DNA of 64,000 nucleotides from Chrysaora quinquecirrha. Its lineage: Eukaryota > Cnidaria > Scyphozoa > Semaeostomeae > Pelagiidae. The stretch spans positions 4,328,470-4,392,469 of the forward strand of contig JACTAT010000021.1 of NCBI GenBank assembly GCA_014526335.1. The letters run 5' to 3'. The first letter of the stretch is position 1. Every line of letters starts with the position of its first letter. Below, piece by piece: positions 31,561-42,274 of this stretch. The notes beneath the pieces were generated by a model, which was given only the letters and a program-made list of their open reading frames with translations, had not been told where the DNA came from and did no database searches. A program made the position numbers and the translations under genes.

Positions 31561-32630
31561 TGTCGACCTCGTTCCAGGCCCCAAACGCATCTCGACTCAA
31601 TACCATGAAGGCAGGCGAAAACCGTGCCAACATTGTTGGCAAACATGTTGGCTGAAAATAGGCCAACATGTCGGCTGACGATAGGCCACCATAACAACAC
31701 CTGAAATGTTTTAGGTCGCTGACTAACAAAAGATTGGACAGTGTCAACCTTGTTCAAGCGCATCTTGACTCTCAGTACCGTAAAGGCGGACGCAAACCGT
31801 GTCAGCATTGTTGGCCAGCATGTTGGCTGAAATTAGGCCAAAATGTTGGTACGGTTTAACATATCATTACAACATCTCAGATGTTTTAGTTCGCTGATCG
31901 CTGACCACAACTACAAATAACCTTTTGCAAACATGGCCTAAGCAGCTTATTACTCGCTCCTTTGGTTTACGGTGAAGAAGAAAAAATGTGTGGTCCAACT
32001 CAAACTGAAACCGAAATTGAAAATGTTGTGCCAACATGTTGGCAACACATAGTACACCGTACCAAAACATCAATTATGCTCAAATTGATGAAAGTGATGG
32101 CCAACAATTTTAACGTTGATTAAAGATGTTAGCCAACATTCCTTCTTCAACAACATATTGTTTATTAGGCGAATATCTATAGAAAACCGTGACAACATGT
32201 TGGCCAACAATTTTGGCATGTTTTGCGCCCGCCTTGAAGAAATTAAGACATATCTAAAAGCATTATAAAACAAATGTATAGTGCAGTTTTTGGCCAATTA
32301 ATACCTTGGAAAATTTTTTCAGAACTTCTTAAAGCTATATCAAAAACAATTTTTTACTTCTGCTTCATCACTTTCAAAAATCATGTGCCATCATTTTGGA
32401 CATCAATTGCTACTCGTGATGTTGGCCAACATTTTGGCAAGATTAGCACTGAAATGTTGGCCTATTTTCAGACAACAATTTTGGCACGTTTTGCGCCCGC
32501 CTAAACGAAAGTAAAACATATCTAAGAACATTATAAAACAAATGTATGGTGAATTATTTGGCCAATTAATATTTTAGAAACTTTTTCAGAACTTTGTAAA
32601 GCTAAATCGAAAAACACTTTTTTACTTCAT
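31560..32630. repeat. Nested TGTTGGCCAACA word elements
   Basis: GCCAACATGTTGGC-type words occur near 31635, 31665, 31810, 32030, 32195, 32420 and 32455. They border ends like TTTTGCGCCCGCCT (32224 and 32490) and their complement (31605, 31785). Inside, about 180 bp is repeated directly (from 32225 and 32490: CATATCTAA, CATTATAAAACAAATGTAT, TTTGGCCAATTAATA). ORFs here are artefacts. Confidence 0.6.
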
Positions 32631-32639
32631 AATCTATTC

Positions 32640-32915
32640 TTAATTCCTTGGTTACGTGGTATCTATATTTTTCAAATGATCTTTATTTTCAATTTGAAAT
32701 GGTACTAAGTTTGGGTAAAAATGCAGCATGCTTGTCCATGTCTTTGTTTGCTTGCTTCTTACGTTCAGTCTGACTGTCTTACTTTCACATTTAGCTGATA
32801 TTCATAGGGGCTTATGAAAAGGCCAGCCTCAGCTTGTTCTTATTTTGTTCTTAAAATCTGAGCAAAATCCAGTCTCGTCTTCTTATAAAATTGTTCATAA
32901 AAGAAGTGTGTGCTA
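32640..32915. mobile_element. Word-built MITE, GTTCTTA (AAGAAC) family, right-hand part
   Basis: The interior matches 41815-42094 (ATTCCTTGGTTAC, TTGCTTGCTTCTTACGTTCA). Words TTGTTCTTATTTTGTTCTTA near 32838. Right end TTCTTATAAAATTGTTCATA then GAAGTGTG. Left end not recognisable. Confidence 0.6.
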
Positions 32916-33297
32916 AAAACGTATTATCATTTTTATGTTTGAAGAATGAAAACATGATGTAGAGGTTTTCGGCAAACCGGATGAAATATAGAAATCAGGA
33001 ATGTTGTTACAAAAGATAGGAATTTCTATTCTCTATGTAGGCAATTACATTCTCTGTGTACACAATGAAAACAATCGTTCGTTGAAATAATAAGTTCCAC
33101 ATTGTTCTGCCCTCCGTACTTAGCCTCATAAACGAATGTTCATGCACAGCTCCCGCCGTGTTTCGCCAAGAAATTTGCTTTCTTTTGAACGAAGCGAAAC
33201 CTTATCTGCCATGCAGTGTAAGCCATCTTTTTTCTAAACGTTTCTGGTCTTGTAAGTTGTTCAAATTTTATACGCGTGTACCCGTGCACACAGGGCC

Positions 33298-33347
33298 GTC
33301 ATCATCATCATCATCATCACCATCACCACCATCATCATCACCATCAA

Positions 33348-33420
<73 letters not shown>

Positions 33421-33513
33421 GTCATCATCATCATCATCATCATCATCCTCGTCATAATCATCATCATTGTTATCATCATAATCATAATCATAATCGTCAT
33501 CATCATCAATCTA
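33298..33513. repeat. ATC/TCA trinucleotide microsatellite
   Basis: More than 60 near-perfect TCA units. Poly-Ser, poly-His and poly-Met frames through it are artefacts. It lies about 110 bp upstream of the acceptor of the exon at 33621. Confidence 0.95.
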
Positions 33514-33620
33514 TGCAAGCTCCAAGCTAATAGGCGAAATCTCATTTTCCAAGCATGGCTAACGGGTACCTTTAATTAGAAATCATTTTGATTTTGATAG
33601 AATAAGTTTTTTTCTTCCAG

Positions 33621-34207
33621 ACATCTACACCTCGTGTGATGCAGCACTAAAAGGCAACAATTTCCAAACAGCAAATTATTCTATTCTCCCATCTGGTTTT
33701 GGCCAACCTTTATATATTGAGTGCCAGAGAAGGAATGACACATCGTTTGCAGTAATACATCACAACAACGAGAACGAAACTTTGGTAAAAGGCTTCGAAA
33801 CAAAAGGATCATACAGGTTCTTCTTCACTTATTTGTTGCCTATGGATGTAATAACATCCATTATTAGCCAATCTCAGCATTGTCAACAGCATACACTTGC
33901 CAGATGCCATGACAACATGTTCGTAACCCGCGCCGCTGCTTGGCTTTATGACCGAAATCAACAAAAATTGGGTTTCTGGGGTGGGGGGCCTACTGATGGA
34001 ACAGGCTGCGCATGCGGAATAACAAACAGCTGTGCAAGCGATAAGTATAAGTGCAACTGTGATAAGAATGACAAAACTTGGAGGATCGATGAAGGCAATG
34101 TTGTAACAAAAGATTTGCTGCCATTAGCAGGTATCGCTGCTGGCGATACAGGTGGTGAGACAGAAATATTCAAATACACAATTGGACCCTTGCTTTGTGT
34201 AATCTGA
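33621..34207 (+). CDS. Terminal exon of a contactin-associated-protein-like (fibrinogen-like) secreted protein
   Basis: A strong acceptor (TTTTTTTCTTCCAG) ends at 33620. The frame opens after 2 exon bases and runs to TGA at 34205-34207. It encodes about 194 residues: IYTSCDAALKGN, then FAVIHHNN, GFETKGSYRF, a Cys pair (HCQQHTLARC), AAWLYDRNQ, GFWGGGP, GCACGITNSC, CNCDKNDKTWRIDEG and finally IGPLLCVI. This Cys and CNCD pattern is typical of the fibrinogen-like region of contactin-associated/neurexin-IV-like proteins, which cnidarians have in many copies. N-glycosylation sites (NETL, NDTS). Upstream exons with the signal peptide were not found. AATAAA at 34421 fits its 3' end. Confidence 0.78.
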
Positions 34208-34420
34208 AGAGTTTTGGTGCATACTTTTTAGGGTCATGTTACGTCATAGCTATAGCGTGGAAGAAGGATACAGTTTTAGGCCGAAGTTATAGATGGAAAA
34301 TGGACAACAATATCGCTTTTAATCCTTTTAATAACTAGTACACATTTCTTTGAAGAGTGCTTTAGGAGCTCAGTTTGTTAGTATAATGAATGTACTAGGA
34401 ACGAAATGAAGAAAAGAGGA

Positions 34421-34426
34421 AATAAA
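34421..34426 (+). terminator. Polyadenylation signal AATAAA
   Basis: Canonical hexamer 214 bp after the stop codon of the fibrinogen-like exon. Confidence 0.4.
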
Positions 34427-35232
34427 GAAAGCACATGATTCCAGGACAATTTTCTAAAAATATATGAGAGCACATATAAAGCCCATACGCTATGCAGATT
34501 CTGAGCATATTTCAAGATAAGCTATTTGCATTAGTTAAATCCGTTGTAAAACTGTACAACATATCTGAATGAATTTCGCTGAATCACCGATAGAAAATAT
34601 CACTACCAATTGGACTATAACTGTCTTTTTTGTGTTAAAATTAGTGCGTTTTCGCTCTCGCTTTTCGTTTTAGAACAAAACTAGGTTTTAAATTTTTTTG
34701 TAAATTTTCTGTGTGACTGGTCTCCGTGAGTCATTTGAAGGTCTTTTTCACTTCATGTTGCCTTGTGTGGTTAGGTTTGGGACAAAAAATGGTCCTAGAA
34801 GCGTATGAAGGCGATAAGATTTCAAAAGTAAAAGAGCACAATCTTAAAATTACCAGCACTGAATTACAAGCAATTTTTCTTTGCAAGAATGGTGTGGAAA
34901 TGGAGCATTGCATTCAAAACATTCTCACCCGTTATTGCTGACATAGTTGAAGGTAAACGAGGTCAAGAGTTTGTCAATGAACTTAGATTATTCTTTGATA
35001 TTTTGTCCCACATTTAAATGACTAGAAGATCACAACAGCTTGTTAAGGGCATTCTTGCGCTGAACTAGTTTTCAAAGATCCCTCAAGACATCTCTCATCA
35101 TTAATGTACCTGACTTTGGCTTTTTAATCTGGGCAACAGGGTGTGTAAAAGTCAACATTTTGCTTTCTGTATATTCATTTTGAGAAAGCAAATAAGTTGC
35201 AACTATTTTCATCAATAAAAATGAGAACAGAA
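34427..35232. other. Intergenic stretch
   Basis: A 71-codon frame at 34726-34941 lacks any domain. Nothing else recognised. Confidence 0.35.
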
Positions 35233-35603
35233 TACACTCTTTTTTTTATAAGAATAATGTTTATATAAATATTCAGGTTCAGAATCAGCCTATTTTTAAG
35301 AATGTTGTAAGAATATGCTCAGCTCGCATATTTGTGTCTCATTTTTCAGCAGATGCCTGTTTTGCAATGTTAGAACGAAACTTCATGATTGTTAACAAAA
35401 TTCTTTTTGTTATAATAGTTAAATATTTCTTTCGCTCGACCATGTCAGATGATTTTTCTTTTAACTACGTTCCCCTAAAACCGCATATCAGATTTGAGAA
35501 ATAAGAATACTTTAAGAATATATTTAGGCTCAAAATGAACATTTTTTAAGAATATTGAGGCTGGACAAAATTTATAGTATTCTTATAAAAATAAAGAGTG
35601 TAG
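35233..35603. mobile_element. Word-built MITE, AAGAATA family
   Basis: TACACTCTTTTTTTTATAAG left end, ATTCTTATAAAAATAAAGAG ending GAGTGTA. AAGAATAT/AAGAATG words near 35300, 35309, 35507, 35517 and 35553. Confidence 0.75.
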
Positions 35604-36088
35604 GAAAGTTTGGGAAATTTATTTAAACTGTAGATTTATTGACTATACAAACAACAAACATCAAAATAAATATTGTTTGTTCCCATTATTAGGTTCTGTT
35701 ATGGTTAACAATTTTTTACTCTAGAAGTATAGCGGCATTTAAAAATGTAACAGCTCCACAAGACTTTCGGGTTATTTTCCACTTTTCCGTTAACATTGTG
35801 GCTCAATGTGCTACAAGCGAACATCTTTTCCAATGTGTGTCCATATATGAATTGGGCGCTGGTCGCATTTTAGTGAAAGTAGAGGGCGTGGTTAGAAATT
35901 TTTTCTGGAGACCCCCTACAACTATTCTGCTACTTTTTAGCCCCCCCTCCCCAATCGAAAATTACGTCCGCGGGACCTACAGTAAGCACCAACAACATAG
36001 CAGATAAAAGTCCTAATATCTTTCATTTGGTGTCTAGAAAAAAGATGACGAATGAGGATACAAACAAATTAGGCCAATTCAACAATAA
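35604..36088. other. Stretch without recognised feature
   Basis: A small frame (35798-36007) has no domain. A C-rich run lies near 35940. Confidence 0.35.
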
Positions 36089-36200
36089 AATACACACTTT
36101 TCAAAAGAATATACTTTTTAAGAATATCGAGGCTCAAAACTAATGAAATTTAAAAATACGTTAAGAATAATTGTCAGGCTCAAACTTCACTAAAATTGAG
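36089..36200. mobile_element. Fragment of an AAGAATA word-built MITE
   Basis: Starts TACACACTTTTCAAAAGAAT. Contains TTTTTAAGAATATCGAGGCT and TTAAGAATAATTGTCAGGCT, as in 35233-35603. Right end missing. Confidence 0.5.
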
Positions 36201-36298
36201 ATCTTTTATACATCTGAGTTTTCTCAAACGTTTTGTAATTCATTCGTTGCTTCTCCGCTATTAATTCGTCACAAATGTTTCTTCTTCATGTAATTTAA

Positions 36299-36425
36299 GT
36301 ACATTCTTTTTTATATAAGAACAATTTTATAAGAACACAAGTCTGGATTTTGCTCAGATTTTAAGAACAAAGTAAGAACAAGCTGAGGTTGGCCTTTTCA
36401 TGAGCCCTATGAATATCAACTTAAT
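36299..36425. mobile_element. End fragment of an AAGAAC word-built MITE
   Basis: TACATTCTTTTTTATATAAG, then ATAAGAACAC and AAGAACAAAGTAAGAACAAG, the inverted counterpart of the right end at 32860-32912 and 42020-42094. Confidence 0.55.
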
Positions 36426-37273
36426 TGCCCGGAAAGAGCGCGCGAGAGCGCGCGATTGGAGGGTATCTTAGTCTCCCCCGCGTGAGTCTTTTCACTGGAT
36501 TCTATCTCATTTCGCAAAATTTTGTAAGCAATTTATCAGCAAATTTTAGTCAAGTTGGAACAGAGGCTCGTCAAAATGAGTCTGGAAATTTCGTGGTCGT
36601 TGACTGAATAAAAATGGAGGCTCGCTTTACTTGCAGCTTCGGGTAGGAGATTTAACATGATCTAAATAGTTGTTTGTGTTCCTTGCTGGTATTCATTTTA
36701 CTGAATATAATATTTACTCATTTATGTTGGCCTAACAAAGGAGCAACTGTTAATTGTGCAATTAATTTATTGGTAAAATTGTTAATTGTGCAATTAATTT
36801 AATGGTAAAAATAAAATTTCGGACGTTTAAAGTTTCGGACTACCTAAAATTTTGGACATTAATTTTTTCGGACAGACAAATTGTCCGAAATTAAAAGTGT
36901 CCGAAAATTTCCGGAATTAATGTATTAGCTTTGCGAGGTGGAAAATCTAAACCAAGTTCAACTGTTACATCTGATCTGGCCTTAATTATTGTCCCATTTG
37001 GTGCAGACTTGCTTGCCTCGCGTCAACATTACAGCCATATGTTAAGACAGAAACACTAATTTACCATCTTGACAAACTTTCTTCATTATTTCAACACTTT
37101 CTTTGAAGCATGTTTCTCACGTCACGTAAAACAGCTGCTCGGGCAAATCCCAAAATGTTTGTTTGCAAATTAAGTTTGTTATTCAAGCAGATACTATCTG
37201 ATTTCTAAACGCAACAACGTTTTCTGTTGTTGAAAGATTTTGATTTTCTGCCCTTAATTATTTTGAGCTTACT
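36426..37273. repeat. Small tandem duplication and TTCGGAC words
   Basis: TAAAATTGTTAATTGTGCAA-type units are duplicated at 36733-36805. Then TTTCGGAC/GTCCGAAA words alternate at 36822-36910 in both orientations, suggesting another short word-built repeat. The rest is unremarkable. Confidence 0.4.
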
Positions 37274-37625
37274 CTTAGGTGCCGGGCGGTCGGAATAGGC
37301 GGGGGTTTGAACTGCCGTCAGGATCTAATTAGCGGGGGGGGGGGGGTAAGAATAAACGGGGGGGTCGGACTTTGTTTGTCAGGAAACTGCTGAAACGCAG
37401 TGTGAGGGGCCCTATAGTACTTATACGCTAAGGAAATCCATTGTTCTAACCAACAGAGTATACAAGTGAAATTTCACTTCAAAAACGTCAGAGTAAGTTT
37501 AGTGAAAAATATCAACATCAATACAAATGCAAATCTTAATAAGCGGAGGGTCCAAATAAGAGCCGGGGGTTACAATTTTTTTGAAGAATCAATTGGCGGG
37601 GGGGGACGGCAATTAGGCACCTAAG
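37274..37625. mobile_element. MITE with CTTAGGTGCC ends and GCGGGGG words
   Basis: Left end CTTAGGTGCCGGGCGG and right end GGCACCTAAG are inverted. Words such as AATAGGCGGGGG, AATTAGCGGGGG, AATAAGCGGAGG and AATTGGCGGGGG recur near both ends. Possible ACT duplication at the flanks. Confidence 0.6.
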
Positions 37626-38045
37626 ACTAACCACATGCAATGAAATGTGGATTTTTAGAAAAAAAGGTCAATTGTTATTAATGATTGTTTAGTTTTCGAC
37701 AGAAAATGTTAGACTTTCGCAGAAAAAGTAGGATTTTGAATGAAAAACCAGCATTTTCTCCAAAAAAGTTTATAATCCAAAAAGCGTTATTTTAATTATT
37801 CAGATAGCTATTTTTTGAAATGCGAAAAAGTTGGATCTTCCACATGAAAATAGGGTTTTCTTTCCAAAAAAAAGCTCATCATAAAACCGCTTCTCATATT
37901 GCAAAACTAGTTTCGTTGCAGTGAAATGCTAAGTGATTATGTCATCTTTAAGCAAGATGAACTTTTTTGTGCTTTGGCTGCTGTGGACCTATCGTAAGAC
38001 AATTCCTGTCTGTCAACAAGCAGAAATTTAAGCATATTTCAGTTA
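37626..38045. other. Stretch without recognised feature
   Basis: AT-rich; nothing recognised. Confidence 0.35.
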
Positions 38046-38292
38046 AGGCCTGGCTAGACCAGGAGACATGTCGTCCGCGACATTGTCGCGCGTGACATGC
38101 CCCCTTAAGGTCTCCCAGTTTAGCCACCTCGTAAATTTACAGCTAGAGACCCACAAATGTTTCTGGGAGACAATAGAAACATTTCTTGTCTACGCGACTC
38201 GGGGAAAATACTGCTCGCTTGTCCCTTGCATGCTTAGCCACCTTGGGAGACACGCCGATTAATGTCGCGCGCGACATGTCTCCTAGTTTAAC
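38046..38292. mobile_element. Short inverted-repeat element with GGAGACATGTCG ends
   Basis: GGAGACATGTCGTCCGCGAC near 38060 and its counterpart GTCGCGCGCGACATGTCTCC at 38264-38283 are inverted. GTCGCGCG words lie inside each end. Directly followed by the MITE at 38295. Confidence 0.55.
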
Positions 38293-38294
38293 CA

Positions 38295-38700
38295 TACACG
38301 CTTTTTTTGTAAGGAACCTACCTCAAGGCCTAGTTCTTGAAGTTCCTTATTTTTGGACCTCTTTTGAGGCAATTGTAGTTCAAAAAGTTCCTTAATAGTT
38401 CCTTAAATTTAACTGCACATACAGTGGTCTTAACAATAAAAGAGAGACACTTGCATGTGAGCAAAGCTCGAGACTACTCAAGGAAACATTTGATACATGC
38501 TTAACGTACAATTTATGTGGTTTTCGACTGCAAATGAATGGAACCGGCTGTCTAATACTTGATTAATTGCAGTGATAAAACTATTCAACAATAAAAAGTT
38601 ATTTAGTTATTTTCTCTCTAGTAGTATAAGGTCTTTAAATTTTCGGGCCTTCTACATGTAGTTTCCTTATAAAGTGGTTCCTTATAAAAAAAAGCGTGTA
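38295..38700. mobile_element. Word-built MITE, AAGGAAC family, reference copy
   Basis: TACACGCTTTTTTTGTAAGG left end, AAAAAAAAGCGTGTA right end. Words at 38311, 38343, the pair GTTCCTTAATAGTTCCTTA (38387-38405) and the right double module (38662-38690). Best copy for aligning word by word against the GTTGCTTA family. Confidence 0.82.
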
Positions 38701-39233
38701 GCTTCAGAGTTAGGCCAGTTACACGTGTGTTTGTTGGAATTTAGATCCCACCAGCGACAAATCTAAAATGCCCTTCCACCCGTTCACTTCACGTTTTTGT
38801 CGGTTTGGACTAGTGACTAGGGCACAAATATTTTTGCTAGGGGGGGGGGGGGCAATTTCTAAAATTATTTTCTTTCTGTGTTTGTCATTTACCCCACAAT
38901 AGTCTACGATATCATAAATGATTTTTAACTAGTAAAGAAAAATAAAAAGGGCGTTGCCCGTCTTTTCCGCCAATGTATAGGGCATGGCCTCAAAAAAGTT
39001 TAGCCTGAACCCCTGGAACGCTCTAAAAATTTGCTCTGTATCCGCGCCTGGAAAGGAGTTATGATTGGAGGAAGGGCGAAGCTGTTTCTTTCACAATCAC
39101 GAGTGATTTGGTTGTTTGAGTAATTTCTCTTAGCATCTGACCAGAAAGCTGTCATGCTAACACGTTAAAACGAAGAAAGCTTGTGAGCAGCTGGCAGCAT
39201 CCTACACTCCTACGAAGAACAGATCGGTCAGAA
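38701..39233. other. Stretch without recognised gene
   Basis: G homopolymer at about 38840-38852. The part from about 39130 is homologous to 46690-46820 (GCAGCTGGCAGCATCC, then CTACACTCC) and belongs to the sequence in which the next MITE is inserted. Confidence 0.4.
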
Positions 39234-39611
39234 TGCACGTATTTTTTTTATAAGAAACTACAAAATTGACCCAGTACTGAAAGTTTTTTAAAAATTTCAG
39301 ATTTTGAGTACTGAAAGTTTCTTAAGAGTTTCTTTATTATCCATATTGGCAACATGGTTATTTTATCTGAATGATGTTCCAATCCCATTTATTGATCGTA
39401 TATGAATGCATATAGGTTTCCTGTTTTTCTGCTTGTCAAAGAAATGATTTACTCCAGACGAAATCACAGGAAATAAAGGAAAATTTTTCACCGTCTTGGG
39501 TGAAAAGTTTCCTACGTAAAAAATTTCCAGTACTGGGGTTTCTTAAATTTTTGGCCATTCGAGAGTCTGGGTTTTCTAATAAAGAGTTTCTTATAAAAAA
39601 AAATATGTGTA
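39234..39611. mobile_element. Word-built MITE, AAGAAAC family, with a related empty site
   Basis: TGCACGTATTTTTTTTATAA left end, AAATATGTGTA right end. Paired words GTTTCTTAAGAGTTTCTTT at about 39327. The flanks are homologous to 46815-46850, where no MITE is present, giving a comparison of filled and empty site. Confidence 0.78.
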
Positions 39612-40300
39612 TAATAGAACTTTCCTGAATTCAAAACATCGAAAAAAATAACGTGCAAAGAGGCCGCATACAATGTCAATACACCTTTTCAACGAACGGC
39701 TGCGATAATGGGAATTTTCATCATTTTGAGATACAAAGTTTTCGATATTCAACAGAGTAAATATATTCGGACTTATCAAGGCTGTTTCTGACAATGTATT
39801 AGACATGATAGTCACCACTTATCATGACAAGCCTTTGATATTTAGTTGGGCGACGTTTCGGGAGAGATCCGTCTCCCATCATCGGGCAATGAGAAATTTG
39901 TTTTCTTGCCTATTTATTGCAAAGGTCGGATCGAAAGGTGTGAAATTAACCGGACCTGCGAGGAAGCTCGGAATTTTTGGCGCTCAATTTCTAAAATTTG
40001 TGGCGCCAAAATTGTGTTCAGTGCAACTTTTGATGTTATTCAACCAGATTTCTGGGATTGAGAAAATTACTTGATTGATACAAGGAGTTGATAGAACTGA
40101 GTGAATGCTTTCTTTAACAAGTCTGTTTTTCCAGTTCTTATCTTCATCAATCACTGAACTGTTATCCCAATCCATCTGGTGTTTTTCCGTCCAACAATGA
40201 TTGGCAAGATCACTTTTGTCAGTTCGACCATGGGTCACATTCGATTTATGTTCTTGCCAATCATTGTTAAAATCGTAGCAATGGTTAGAAAATTTTGCGG
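39612..40300 (-). mobile_element. Penelope-like element B fragment (GIY-YIG/C-terminal region)
   Basis: The minus-strand frame 39984-40238 contains KSDLANHCWTEKHQMDWDN, then VIDEDKNWKNRLVKESIH and FSIPEIW. This is the segment after the GIY-YIG domain in many Penelope-like and related retroelements. The following 3' sequence (GACGTTTCGGGAGAG, CCCATCATCGGGC) recurs at 51300-51480 and 61840-61980. Confidence 0.6.
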
Positions 40301-40316
40301 CCGAAATTAAACTACC

Positions 40317-40808
40317 TACTCAAAAGTCCCGAATAACAGGGGGGTCCTAATAAGCGGGGGGGGGGCCGAAAAATTGTGTGAAATATAATAAGCGGGGGTC
40401 GGAAAACCTCGAAAGTGGTATTTTAATGACTATTTTGCCCTAAGTAAGTATTTTTAATAAACCAAACTTTTTTTAATAGGGAAAAAATTCGAAGTAAAAA
40501 TGACAATATATTCCAAACTTAATGTAAATATTCTTAATGAAATGATCAGTTCATCAGTTGCAAGCTGCAGTGTGGTTCTCTGTGCGAACTGCGTCTAATA
40601 GACAGACTTAAAACACTACAGATACTTGTTCGATTTGAAAGAGATTCGAAAAATCAAGCTTGTTTGCTCGGTAAAGTTGATTTTTACTATAACAAAAAGT
40701 AAAAAATTAATAAACAGGGGTCCTAATAACAGCGGGGGGGGGGGGGGGGGTCCAAAATTTTTCCAAACAAAAATAAATGGGGGCCCGGTTATTCGGGACT
40801 TTAGAGTA
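40317..40808. mobile_element. TA-flanked MITE with AAAGTCCCGAATAAC ends and AATAAGCGGGGG words
   Basis: Left end CTCAAAAGTCCCGAATAACA and right end GTTATTCGGGACTTTAGAG are inverted, with TA outside both. Internal TAATAAGCGGGG words and long G-runs (40350-40358, 40733-40750). A related right end lies at 57000-57115. Confidence 0.7.
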
Positions 40809-40919
40809 TATGTGCGAAATCTCTCATTTATAAGTCTTGCCACTGATTCACGCTTGCGTGCAACTTAAGTTGAATTGCTGTCCGTTTCGTCAAAAGAAAT
40901 TCGGATATTCTGTCGCGTG

Positions 40920-41340
40920 TTGATGATTGAGAGGCAGTCTTTTATGTGGCCTCGCAATGAGACAAGTGAAGACAAAAATGTGTCATTTAACATTAAATTT
41001 GGATAACTTTGCGCATCTGCATCCAGTTGGTGAATAAAATTGTCGAGTAAAGCAGGATTTGAGCATATGCACACGGACAGGCAGAAAGCAACAAAGATCT
41101 GGCAAAAGAACCGAATAACACTTCAACTTCAGGCAATACCAAAACCAAACTAGGTAAATAAAACTATGTACTATTTCTTATCTTTTATATACACTTTTTA
41201 GCTACATTTTTTCATTCTTATTTTCTACAAAGGTTGCAGAAAGAAATGAAAGAAATGCAAAACTCGTAAAGTGAAATTAACAACTGTTAAAAAATTCAAA
41301 ATTTCAACGCGAGCTTCAGCCGATTTTTTACGTGGCTTGA
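40920..41340. repeat. Segment duplicated at 47995-48430 (upstream of both GPCR copies)
   Basis: GAGGCAGTCTTTTATGTGGC, then CTCGCAATGAGACAAGTGAA and TTGGTGAATAAAATTGTCGA match 48009 onward. Near 41150 the sequence AACTAGGTAAATAAAAC corresponds to AAAGTAAGTAAATAC in the other copy, a possible splice donor. It may therefore be a 5' untranslated exon of the GPCR genes. Inference only. Confidence 0.5.
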
Positions 41341-41387
41341 TTTCAATAAGAAACTCGATAACGATTTGACAGATGAGCAACGAATAC

Positions 41388-41696
41388 TGCACGTATTTTC
41401 TATTAGAAACCCAAAAATTTATCCAGTACCGAAACTTTCGTAAAAGTTTCAGATTTCGAGTACCGAACTTTTCTTAAGAGTTCCCTGAATATCCATATTG
41501 GCAACATAGTTATTCTTTCTGAAAGTTCCAAAACCATTTATTTTATGCTTTATTGCAGAGGAAATACGGGAAATAAAAGAAACTTTTCGATTTTTAAGAT
41601 GAAAAGTTTCCTATGTGAAAAATTTCCAGTACTGGAATTTTTGGCGATTCGAGAGTTTTGGTTTCTTATAGAGAGTTTCTCATAAAAACGTGTGTA
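41388..41696. mobile_element. Word-built MITE, AAGAAAC family, shortened
   Basis: TGCACGTATTTTCTATTAGA left end, TCATAAAAACGTGTGTA right end. Words are partly decayed (CTTTCGTAAAAG, CTTTTCTTAAGAGTTCCCTG). Confidence 0.65.
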
Positions 41697-41728
41697 GTCG
41701 CGTAGAGGGAAAAATGAAAAAAACATGT

Positions 41729-42094
41729 TACACTCTTTTTTTATAAGAACCAAGAAATTTTGATCGAGGCTGGCTGTTCTTGAAATTTTGCCGTTTTATG
41801 AGCTTGAAATGCTCTTAATCTATTTTTAATTCCTTGGTTACTTAGATATCTATATTTTTCATTGAATGCCTAGGGTGGTACTAAGTTTGTGCGAAAATAC
41901 AGCATTCTTGTCTTGTCCATTTCTTTGTTTGCTTGCTTTTTACGTTCAGTCTGACTGTCGTACTTACATATTTTAGCTGATAAACTTAGGACTTTTGAAA
42001 TGGCCAGCCACAGCTTGCTCTTACTTTGTTCTTAAAATCTGGGCAAAATCCAGGTTCGTGTTCTTATAAAATTGTTCTTATAAAAAAAGAGTGA
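41729..42094. mobile_element. Word-built MITE, GTTCTTA (AAGAAC) family
   Basis: TACACTCTTTTTTTATAAGA left end. The right double module is GTTCTTATAAAATTGTTCTTA, then AAAAAAGAGTG. Same architecture as the other families but with the variable slot of the word absent. Confidence 0.75.
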
Positions 42095-42274
42095 TTGATT
42101 GCGCAACATTGATATTTTTTGTGAATTTTAGTTTTAAAACTTCCTTTTGTGGCGCAAAGTTTTGTGGGAGAAAAATGTTTCCAAAAACAATTAGCAAAAC
42201 AACAGGAATCGAAAACAAGCAAAATTGTTTCAAAATTGTTTGGAAAAGGAGCAAAACAACTCTTTGCCGTTTCT

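Noticed and set aside
33158..33545. Poly-Ser, poly-His and poly-Met frames
   Set aside because: Translation of the TCA/ATC microsatellite in three frames.
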